A stretch of DNA of 64,000 nucleotides. Source: Globodera rostochiensis (lineage: Eukaryota; Nematoda; Chromadorea; Rhabditida; Heteroderidae). The notes beneath the pieces were generated by a model that worked only from the letters and a program-made list of their open reading frames with translations, did no database searches and had not been told where the DNA came from. The stretch is from the NCBI GenBank assembly GCA_018350325.1, contig JAEVLN010000006.1:310001-374000 (forward strand), in the 5' to 3' direction. A program made the position numbers and the translations under genes. Shown piece after piece: positions 23,214-32,670 of this stretch. The first letter of the stretch is position 1; the number at the start of each line of letters is the position of its first letter.

Positions 23214-25024
23214 ATGGATGTCTTTAACCGGTTACTTCCTCGCCCGGCTAGTGGCAATGTGCAGTTCAAAAAACTCAAACACTCGTCCAATTCCACCAAC
23301 ATTTTCGCATCTGAAGCCAATGGCAACAATTCTACTCAAAATGGTGGCCATCAATCAACGCGTGATCGGGCAAACATTGCAACAAAATTGATCCCAGCAA
23401 CAAATTCGCCACGCGTTGAACTTGGCCTTGTGCTCAGCAATAACGTTGATCGTGAACCGAGTCCGGGGAGCCTAACAGCAGATGGCATAGGAACAGAAGG
23501 AGAGGGGTGAGAAAGAAAAATGCTAAATTCCATACCGTAATACCAATGTCAGTTAGTTTAAAAACTAATATTGAACATCCGTGTTGTTGGGCATGTTCTG
23601 CTACTTAGATCAAAACAAATGTTCAACATTAAATATCCGTCAAAAACGCGCAATTGATTTTCCCATCAGAAAACTGAAAAAAGGCAATGCGGAGCATAAT
23701 GTCAACGAAATTCTTCCGTCGGAGTCGTCCTTAAGCAACGGAAGAACGATTGGGACTGTCAAAGGCGGGGGAAAACGTTTGCTCTCGGCACTTTTTCCTG
23801 GACGGAGGAAGGGACGACTTGGAATTTCGTTTTCGGAGCCTCGCCTAAACTTTGACGTTGAATTGCCAAAGAATGGTTTTGGGTATGCACAGTGTGACTT
23901 CTGTTGGGTTTTCATATCTCGTCTTTACTTAAGTTTTGTGGAGGTGGATGATGAGAATATTGTTGGAAATGGAGGACAATGTGAGGACCATCAGCAAAGT
24001 TTCGGGGAGAGGAACCGGTTGTGCGAAGGCACTTCTGATGACGCTCACAAAGGGCGCTCTCACTTTGCTGGAGCGATTCAAAAGGTGAAGCCATTGAAGC
24101 GAATAACCAATTCTTCCAATCCAAAGCGTGTGGGTTTGGGAGGTCGGCCGAAAGTGAAAGAAAACGAATCTGCAAAAATTTTTGCGCGGAAGCAACTATG
24201 AAAAAAGTTATATGTCTGAAATGCACTGATTACGAATTAGTCAATAAAAAATAAAAAATTGAGAATTTAAAGCAGTTTTTGTCGGTTGAAATTATTGAGA
24301 ATTAACGACTTTTGAGTAACAAAAGCCGGAAAAAATAATGAAAGGCCGTTGGTGGCACGACAATAGCGAGCATGCGGACGGAGCAAGTAGTGGGGCGAGA
24401 CGGAGTAAGTTTTTAGGCAACTTTGAGGGGATATAACTTTTTTACATAGTTGCTTCCGTGCGAAATTTTTGCACATTCGTGCTCAGCTCGATGAGAGGAA
24501 TCGATTGGTATATGATTTGAGTGATTTCGTTACATGTCAGGTTCGTGAAAAGCTACACGTCCGTTCCGCTCCCATCTCAAACAAAATTTCCGCTTCGTCA
24601 TCTCTGCATCGCTCTAATACGACGCCGATTCCATTTTCAATGAGAGATTCGAATGACAGAAACTTTGTGACGAACAAAAAAGAGCGAGCGGATGTTCTTC
24701 AACAGCCGATAGAAGGGAAGGTGTTAGCGAAATTGCGAAAACAGGTCAGATATGGCATTTAAAATTTCCATGAGAATTTACACAGGGGACCCTCACCCCG
24801 AACGGCACCCAACTCGTTCCCCACCCCCAACTCGTTCCCTTTTACCCAACTCGTTCCCCTTAAGATTTTTAATGATTATTATAATAAATTATTCATTCAC
24901 CTCTTAGGCTAAAATAATGGACATTGTGGTGCGCAAATCACATGGAAATTCGGGTAAAAATCGGAAATCAGATGGCCAGCGATTGCTTATCTCCGAGGAT
25001 GGGTACTGCTCTGGACTCGAATAA
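23214..25024 (+). CDS. Unrecognised nematode protein, multi-exon
   Basis: Exons 23214-23506, 23670-23882 and 23944-24084 join in phase (GT-AG introns of 163 and 61 nt). Further coding sequence follows at about 24541-24742 and 24908-25024, where the last intron (24743-24907) ends CTTAG. The N-terminus (MDVFNRLLPRPASG) is polar and Ser/Asn-rich. The third exon carries the best-looking core, WMMRILLEMEDNVRTISK and GRGTGCAKALLMTLTKGALT followed by LLERFKR, probably helical. The C-terminus is ISEDGYCSGLE. The joint between exon 3 and the 24541 exon is not phase-resolved, because a hairpin transposon occupies the intron. I do not recognise a family; no membrane segment or signal peptide is evident. 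An AATAAA lies about 80 bases after the stop. Confidence 0.65.
24174..24472. mobile_element. Inverted-repeat (hairpin) element in the intron of the 23214 gene
   Basis: TTTGCGCGGAAGCAACTATG at the left is matched in inverted orientation by CATAGTTGCTTCCGTGCGAA at the right, with the following AAAAAAGTTATAT also paired. Immediately right of it begins a copy of the dispersed CTCAGCTCGATGAGAGGAAT repeat. No target duplication was recognised. Confidence 0.7.
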
Positions 25025-26900
25025 CGTGCCCGCTTCTGTGACTACTGAATCCCATGTTTTTCATTGACAATTTAATGTACCTTTGGAAGAAGGCTGCTTT
25101 TTGAATAAAACTTGATTAAAATCTAACTCGTGACCGATCAGGATGTTTTTCTGTTTTTTTTGCGTATTAGTTCCTGGAATATTTTTTTGGGAGGGGGCGG
25201 GAGAACATTCGCAATTTTTGGACAATTTTGTTAACCTTGAAAATTTAAAGCGGTTTTTGAATATGTTAAAAATTTTGAAAATTAAAGAAAAAACGACTTT
25301 TAAACAACAGAGGCCGGGTCTTAACGCTTTTTATACAAATGAATTTTTTCAAACTACCATAGGATTTAATTCGACCTTCAACCTGAATTTATTTTATTCG
25401 ACCTTCGGCTTAAATTTGTTCTATAGGCACTCGGATATTTTCCCCCGAAAACCCCAAAAACTTTATTGTGGTCTGTATTCAAACAAAATAACAATGGGTC
25501 TGGATCAGGGCTGCACGTGATCGGAAAAAAAATCCATGAACGTGATCCGTGATCACGGACCCCCAAAAACGCCGTGATTTGGCGTGTGATCCGTGATTTT
25601 GAAAAAAAATAAATAGAGAAAACCCAAAAAATTTTTTTGAAATTATCAAATTTTATTAACAAATTTCGTTAAAATCTTCAAAAAATTTTCTCGCCGACCA
25701 CTCCCTCCAGGTAAAGCAGAATTCTCAAAATTTTTTTTGCCGGTTTTTGAATTCTTAACCTTAGCATTTTTATTAAATCACAACGACACACGTTATATTT
25801 CCGATGAGCAAAACTGAAAAAATTTTGCAGAGCAAGTCGAATATTTGGGAGCCGTTCATTCGGGCGCTCACGGTTGGGGCCGGGTCCCCGAACCCTGGAC
25901 TCGAATTCGAACAATTTTTTGAAAATTCAAGTTTTCAAAATTCACATTTATTGCTCAAAATCGATGGTAATGCACAAAATTACATCGAATAGGCAATTAC
26001 ACTTACACTATAACTTACGCCCCAATAGATTGGAAATAGCGACGTCGCATACGTAGTGAAGTGGAGTTCAAAAAATGTTGGCATACTGTATTTATACAAC
26101 ACAAACAGTTAATTTTTAATCTGAGCCAGGGGTTCGAGTCCGGTAGACTGCAAGGATGAATTTCACCGATTTTTGATAAAACAGTTATGGGTGAAAAAGA
26201 AAGTTTTTAAAAATTCTAAAAAAATAAACAAATGCTAATAGACAACATAGTAACAGTTTTTAAACCATAAATGCCATTTTAAAAATTTTTTCGCCACCCC
26301 ATAAAGTTCGAGCAGTTCAACCGACTGGGCATGCAAAACAAAGTTCACCATCACGTTCAGCACCCAACCTCTAGTTACACAAAATAATCAAGATTTCAAT
26401 AAAATACAGCTCCCAGAAGGCTTAATAAAGATTTTTTGTCAAAAAAATGCCAATTTTTGCCGAAAATTTATCAGACTAGTTAAAGCAGTTTCTCTGATCC
26501 CAAACTGTTTTTTTTGGTACCGCGCATGTTATTGCATCTTATTAACTAGTTTTCTTCGCTTTGCTGCCCCTTTCTCGGCCGACAATCTCTTTTTTTCGTT
26601 CATTTTAAGCTAAATTTTACATTTTTCCGACTTCTCCCCCCTCAACTTCAATAATTTCGCTCAGATCAGAATTCTTTTGCTCAGTATTATAGGCAAGTAT
26701 GTTAGTGAGCTCTACGCAAAAAATTAGGCAAATCGGTTTGTTTAATCAAAAATTCTTGTGTTCGATGTGTGACCAACTCGGTTTCTGCTGTAACTGTTTT
26801 TTGATATGACATAACGCCAACACCCAATGCCATCCATATTTATCCGCTATTTCCTTCGTTAAGTTATAGTGGATTATGATCGAATTCATGTTTTGGGTGT
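25025..26900. other. Gene-poor, AT-rich, transposon-derived sequence
   Basis: No supported exon. Begins with the 3' flank of the 23214 gene. CAGGGCTGCACGTGATC at 25508 has an inverted partner at about 29318-29335, but the flanking 8-mers differ, so a single 3.8-kb element is unproven. The segment near 25850-25960 (GAATTCGAACAATTTTTTGA) resembles the interior of the 29388 element. Confidence 0.5.
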
Positions 26901-27372
26901 ACTGCAGTGAACGCCCCACTCCAAAACTGCATAAAGTATATACCAATCGCTTTGTCTCGACGAGCTAAGATAGGAAAAATAGCTCAAAAGTTTAAGATAA
27001 ATGTTTGAACCGATTTTTGAAGCACTTAAACATGGCCAAAATGGATATTTTGTCTTAAATTCTGTGTCTTCCCGTGCACTAATCTCCACAAATGGTATCA
27101 TTCAACAGCTCTCGACGAGATAAATCGATCTAGGTGTGACGGGACACGATCAGACGCCATTTGAATGCCGGCCGACTGTCGTGTGGAGATTGGTGTACGG
27201 GAAGACACAGAATTTTGGCCAAAAATATCAATTTTGGCCATGTTAAAGTGGTTCAAACACCGGTTCAAACATTTTTGCTAAACTTTTGACCTATTTTTCC
27301 GAGCTTAGCTCGTCGAGACAAAGCGATTGGTATATACTTAATGCAGTTTTGGAGTGGGGCGTTCACTGCAGT
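26901..27372. mobile_element. 472-bp long-hairpin element
   Basis: The left arm starts ACTGCAGTGAACGCCCCACT and is matched over roughly 190 bp by an inverted right arm ending at 27372, including ACCAATCGCTTTGTCTCGAC on both sides. The loop is about 90 bp. Arms this long give near-perfect foldback RNA if transcribed. No frame of interest is inside. Confidence 0.85.
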
Positions 27373-27419
27373 TTATCCCATGTTTTTTTTGAACAAGACT
27401 CTAAACACTCAAATACGGC

Positions 27420-27580
27420 TATCGGACATTTTGCACATTAGACATTTCGCACACTAGTGAAAAAACGTACGTTTCGCACACTGAGGGTAAAAAGGACATT
27501 TGGCACACTGGACATTTCGCACTGAATGGTTCAGATTCGAATAAAAAATACTACCAATCGATTCCTCTCGTCGAGCTGAG
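27420..27580. repeat. GTGTGCGAAATGTCC-type repeat, copy 1
   Basis: Several spaced copies of TTTCGCACAC/TTTGGCACAC and GGACATTT end in the dispersed CCAATCGATTCCTCTCGTCG motif. The same block occurs in the opposite orientation at 31790-31940. Confidence 0.8.
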
Positions 27581-27897
27581 TAAGAATTCGCAAACAAATA
27601 CCCCTAGAAAATCTTTTAGTTAACTGAAAACTATTTTTTTTTTTAAATGGGGGGCACCATCTTCACTATTACCTTGAATTTACTAAATTTTGAAGCCAAC
27701 CAGGGATGTCGTCCGTGTCAAAAAAATTACGGAACACGGAATACGGAACGGACGCATCCCTGGCATGTACCGCAACACGGTAAATGATTTTGCCCATTTT
27801 TAATCAGTGGACAACTGAGTCTCCACTGAAAAAGTTACTTCAGTCCGGGCTCATTTTGCGGCTTTCTTAAAGGACAGCAGTCCAGAAGGCTCATACC

Positions 27898-28427
27898 CAG
27901 GGCTCGCAGATGAAAATTTTCAAAAGCCTCATTTGGCAGGCAAAAAAACCCCATTTGGGACCAAAAAACCTCATTTTGCTAAGATCATGTTTTTTTGCGC
28001 GCGGTTTTTCCAAATACTTTTTTTAGTAGGGGGGGGGGTCGGCGGTGCCGATAGGCGCCGCCGAGAAATTTTTCGCATTTTTTACTCGATTTGTTAACAG
28101 ATTGCAACTAAATTTGCAGAAGATGTGATGCTTTTTTGCTTTAAAAAAAATTGAAAATTTTTTATTAAGGAAATTCCCAGTTATTTCAAACCGGAACACG
28201 CTTTTTCATTAAAAAAAGTACACAAAAAAATAGAAAAACATTACGCCAAATATTCAAAATTAATAGAAATTTCGATTTTATTAGGGAAACCCGCAAAAAG
28301 CCTCAAAAAACCTCATCAAACTCCAAAAAGCCACAAAATGAGGCTAAACCTCATTTTAAAAATTTAGCCTCATTGGACTATCAAAAAGCCACAAAATGAG
28401 GCTAAAACCTCAGATCTGCGAGCCCTG
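27898..28427. mobile_element. 530-bp hAT-like element
   Basis: Ends CAGGGCTCGCAGAT and ATCTGCGAGCCCTG are perfect inverted repeats flanked by CTCATACC on both sides (27890-27897 and 28428-28435). Sub-terminal parts repeat AAAGCCTCA and AAACCTCATTTT phrases. The centre contains GGCGGTGCCGATAGGCGCCG, the GC palindrome shared with other elements of this window. Confidence 0.9.
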
Positions 28428-28435
28428 CTCATACC

Positions 28436-30061
28436 TAACTAGCTTCGAGGTGGTTCCGCGCAAAAATTTTTCCTTGCACACGGCGATTCGATTTTGGGCC
28501 TCTAGTTCAGAAAAGATTTAAATTTTGTCTTAGTGGTCTGTGAGCTTTTCAACAAAAAAAGGTTGTGGGTTCGAATCCCCTCCATTCAATTGTTAATTGG
28601 TGAATTGATTCGCCAGTTCCCCAGAAAGCTAATAAAAATTTCTATGGGTTGCATACTACTGCAGGGATGCACCCCCCAGTGTTACACGTTCTCTCTCGTT
28701 ACTCTAGTGTGTCTAACCGTCCCTCTCACTTTTGCACACATTTCGTCGATTTTGGGCATAACCTTCTCGAGAGCTATCCAACCGCTTAGCTCTTGCTTAC
28801 AAATAGCTTCTACGAATCAAGAGCTTTCGAATGGTACTAAATTCGAACGATTGTTCTTGCTCAATGATTTCTTTTTGCCATCTAATTCACAAAAAAAATA
28901 TAAACGCAATATTTCTCATGATAATTCTTTGGAAACCCCTCTAACAGAAACTAAAAACCCCGAAATAATGTTTAATATAGTTTTCTAGGGATTTTGAAAG
29001 TTTGAGACGGATCGGCCATATACAAATGATTAAGCGTATCGAAGTGCGGGATGCTTTTTTTAAAAATAAGGTGAGAGAGAACGCCAAACGAGAGAAAGTT
29101 AGAGAAAGAAAGGAAATTTGTTTAATTCTCTCGCACTCTCTATTTATTTGCACACATCTCGTTTTTTGAGCCGCTGTGTGCAAGAAAGAAAAGGAGTCGA
29201 TTCAATTTATAAGTATATGTATAAATTTACCGAATCTAAAGATTATCATAACTACTTTTACCCTAACAAATTGCCGTGTCGCGGATCGCTTAAAAAAGCG
29301 CGATCAATCACGGACCGCGCACCAGCCCTGATTCAGACTTAAGACATATAAAAGAAACGTAAACCTTTTCGGAAAGCTTTTGAATGAGTAATACTGAAGC
29401 CCTCCATTTTTGAAGAAATTGCCAAAAAGGGCAAAAAAGGCGGTATTTGGAGGTGTAGAATCCGAATCTAATTTCGAGCCCTGGTCCCGAATTCGAACAT
29501 TTTTTCGAAAATCAAATTTTCAAAAAATCAACAAAATCATTCAAAAAGCACAAACAAACATCGAAAAGGCAAATAATGGTCGAATTCATTTGAATGATTT
29601 TGAAACGTAAATTTGAATTTTGAAAATTTTTGAATTGTTCGACGAAATGTTTGAATTCGGGTCTGGGGTTCGAAATAGGTCGAATCGGAGATCAGATTCG
29701 GATTCTACGCCCATTAAATGCCCTAAAAACACCTTTTTATCGACTTTAAAATAACGAATAATTTTTTTTTTCAAAAATGGAGGGCACCATCTTCAGTATT
29801 ACCTTCGAATGTGACAAAAATGTACGTTTGACTGGTTGAAAAGCCATTTCATCGAATTTTCCAGTTTCGAATAATTTAGTAAAGAAATTTGTTACTTCAA
29901 TTTTTCTCGGGTTGTCAATCGGCCGATCCAATTCCCCCAAATTAAAAAAAAAAGAACACCTGATCCAACCCTATCTGAAAGCGAAGAAGCCCAAAATAAT
30001 GAAACGATTTAATCTTTTTTAAAAATTAAGTTACAGCATTGGTTTTTTAATTTCTTCGATA
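28436..30061. other. Gene-poor flank of icd-1 with repeat fragments
   Basis: No exon supported. A B-box-like GGTTCGAATCCC lies at about 28565, without a foldable tRNA around it. A segment at 28990-29110 (GGCATATACAAATGA... GCGTATCGAAGTGCG, then a run of GAGAGA) closely repeats 3010-3140, a dispersed repeat. The hairpin element 29389-29803 is listed separately. Confidence 0.5.
29389..29803. mobile_element. 415-bp inverted-repeat element
   Basis: TAATACTGAAG...CCCTCCATTTTTGA at the left pairs with TCAAAAATGGAGGGCACC...CTTCAGTATTA at the right. AGAATCCGAATCT and AGATTCGGATTCT, further in, are also inverted. No flanking duplication is visible. A partial copy of the right end lies at 27645-27670. 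Confidence 0.78.
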
Positions 30062-31068
30062 ATGAATGCAGAGAAAATAAAGAAACTGCAACAAAACGCA
30101 GAACATGTCCGCACTGGTGGAAAGGTATTTTGTTTTACTAGGTATATATAAGCACAAACATTTGATAGTTTTGTTGAAATGTGCAAATATTGCAGCGTAC
30201 ACGTAGGGAAAATTCACAGTTGAAGGAACTGTTTTTGACTGGTCTAAGTAAAATAGGCTAAGCGATAACTCGTTGAAAAAATAATCCATAATCAAATGGA
30301 ACCGAATTGACGTATTGGGAAGAAACGTACATTTCAAAGTTTGGTTTAGGGTACTGCAAGAAGGAAGAAGAAAGTGGTGCACAAAACGACAGCAATGGAC
30401 GACAAGAAGTTACAGAGTAATCTCAAGAAGCTTTCAGTGACCAACATTCCTGGCATCGAGGAGGTCAACATGATCAAGGATGACGGGACGGTGATACACT
30501 TCAACAATCCGAAGGTCCAGGCATCGGTGCCGGCCAAGTAAGAGAATCGCGCTTTTTATTGCTGTACAATGAATTCAGCACATTCTCAATTACTGGCACA
30601 GCAGAAAACAAGCGTATGTTTATAATATTAATTAGCCCAAAAGCTTTATGGCCTAACTCATAGCTAGAAATTCTTGGTAACCCCCCTTGAACAAACATTG
30701 CTGGTTATTACGACAGAACCCAAACGCGCTTCTCATTTGGCCACCCGTTATTTAATGGTCTTTAGAAATCACGGACATGTTGCCGGGAATTCTCAATCAA
30801 CTGGGAGCTGAGTCGCTTACTCATTTGAAGAAACTTGCCAACAACGTGGTTCATCTTATTCGGAATTTTAAAACAATTTAAAAACTTTAGACTACGCAAT
30901 TCAAACCATCGGCTGAAGACGACGACGTTCCGGGCATAACCTTTTGCTTTAGTCGCGCGATTACCCTAATTTTGTTTAGAACTGATCGGCGATTTTGAGG
31001 AGGCATCGAAGAATGAGACAAAGACAACTGAGTCCGGCGCGGACGCGAATTTGAGCGCTGTGGAGTGA
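30062..31068 (+). CDS. icd-1: Nascent polypeptide-associated complex subunit beta (BTF3)
   Basis: Clear exons are 30062-30124, 30350-30537, 30766-30845, 30891-30933 and 30980-31068. The protein opens [20 protein letters not shown], then [20 protein letters not shown] (the ribosome-binding R-R-K-x-K-K motif). The NAC domain follows: [59 protein letters not shown]. The acidic tail is [19 protein letters not shown]. Beta-NAC binds the ribosome exit site with alpha-NAC and shields nascent chains. Two oddities: the last intron (30934-30979) has a GC donor, and the strand encoded between 30717 and 30765 (TRFSFGHP) cannot be joined to EITDML by any normal-length intron, so a base or short stretch may be missing there. 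Confidence 0.93.
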
Positions 31069-31599
31069 TCAGAGCTGGGCGATGGTTGAAGCGAGGATGG
31101 TGGTCAACGAAGATCCCGTTAAAAAATTACCCTATTTGTTGTTGCGTTTTGACTGTTTGATTATGACTTCAGAGTAAATTGGAACTTTGCCTTGTGCTTG
31201 AATTGCTAAACACCTGCGTGTGTTTCTCATTGATTTCTAATTTTAAAGAAATTAGCGTAATAAAAATGTTTGGCCGAGTTGCCTTTGCTCATGCGCGTCG
31301 GTCAGCTGGTGTTAAAGTGTTCGGTGTGACGTAATATTCACCAATCTGCACCGCCCTCGCGTCATCTTAAGGTTTGCGATGGATGTTAAATGGTGCCATG
31401 GGCGTATCCAGGGGTGGGGGGGCTGCAGCCCACCCCCGTTCTAGTCCGTTTTATGCGTCCCAAGGAGTTCTACAAATCAACGTACTTCGCCTTTTTAGAT
31501 ATTAGATTCGGATTCTACGTCCCAGAAAAGCCTTTGAAACTTTCAACGACTATAAATTTTATATTTTTTGAAAAAAATGGCTGTACATTTGGTACACGG
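31069..31599. other. 3' flank of icd-1
   Basis: Contains the icd-1 3' untranslated region. AATAAA occurs near 31260. A C/G-run hAT-end-like phrase (GGGCGTATCCAGGGGTGGGG) is near 31400. No exon supported. Confidence 0.45.
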
Positions 31600-31945
31600 T
31601 CATTTCGCACACTAGTGGAAAAACAGACGTTTCGCACACTGAGGAGAAAAGGACGTTTCCCACATAAATTTCGCACACATTCAAGGTTCATAACTTTCTT
31701 CATAGTGGTTTCCGGCACAAACTTTTTACGGATTCTTACTCAGCTCGACGAGAGGAATCGATTGGTAGTATTTATTCGAATCTGACCATTCAATGTGCGA
31801 GCGATGTGCGAAATGTGCAGTGTGCCAAATGTTCTTTTTACCCCCAGTGTGCCAAATGTCCTTTTTACCCCCAGTGTGCGAAACGTCCGTTTTTTCACTA
31901 GTGTGCGAAATGTCTAATGTGCCAAATGTCCGATAGCCGGTCCCG
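31600..31945. repeat. GTGTGCGAAATGTCC-type repeat, copy 2 (inverted pair)
   Basis: Left half has CATTTCGCACACTAGTGGAAAAAC, right half its inverse with CACTAGTGTGCGAAATGTC, around a centre holding ACTCAGCTCGACGAGAGGAA. Short units CCCCCAGTGTGCCAAATGTC are tandemly repeated on the right. This looks like a foldback element whose right arm also matches 27420-27580. Confidence 0.78.
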
Positions 31946-32089
31946 ACGAAAAAAAGTTTTAAAAATTCAGAATGCATGTTTTCTAGGGTGGAAAAATTTT
32001 AGTTGTTTTGGGTGATGATAAAATGAGTTGACGAACTAGACGAACAAATGTGGGAGGCGACCGCGCACTTCGCGCACGTATAGTTGCTA

Positions 32090-32268
32090 ATGTGCACAAT
32101 TTGACGACTCCGCCGCCAGCTCCACCGGCAAGGGTTTGAGCGCTGTGGAGAGATCGGGCGGAGCTGGGCGATAGTTGGAGCGCGGATGGTGGTCAACGAA
32201 CATCCCGTTAAAAAAGTACTCTATTTGTGTTGCATTTGACTGTTTGATTAAAACCAGAATAAATTGGA
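32090..32268 (+). pseudogene. Decayed duplicate of the icd-1 3' end
   Basis: From TTGAGCGCTGTGGAG (32135) onward, about 130 bp follow the end of icd-1 and its 3' untranslated region (31052-31181), including GGATGGTGGTCAACGAA and TTTGACTGTTTGATTA, with roughly 85-90 percent identity by eye. The stop codon is changed (TGA to AGA) and no upstream NAC exons are present, so only the tail was duplicated. Confidence 0.8.
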
Positions 32269-32670
32269 TCTCAGCTTTTCTTAATCATACAAACGAGGGG
32301 GGGGGAGGTTCGACCCCCCACTATTTTATGTAAGCACAAAGCTGACTTTAGTATTATAATCTCGATATAATTTTTAAAATAAAAACCCCGGGTCTGAATT
32401 TGAACACACTGTGGTCTGTAGTAAAATCATCAAATTGAATTCATTTTATCCAATGAGCAAGTTTGTTCAACAAAATAATAAGAAAGGCCAGATCGAAGCA
32501 AAAATCAATAGAAAACTTAAAGAACGGTACAAAAACTACTTACTCAGTGCACATCCATAATTCTGACCAAATCCAAACGCTGCTGCCTTTCACAAAATGT
32601 TTAACACCTTCACAAGGTGCCAGGTTTTGCCGGTTGGATGCTTTAAATTGAGTGAAATGCAATCTATTGT

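Noticed and set aside
26050..26160. tRNA-like B-box GGGGTTCGAGTCC
   Set aside because: No matching acceptor or D-arm upstream; the same applies to the B-box-like sequence at about 28565.
25508..29335. Single 3.8-kb transposon bounded by inverted CAGGGCTG motifs
   Set aside because: The flanking 8-mers (GTCTGGAT and ATTCAGAC) are not a direct duplication, so the ends may belong to different insertions.
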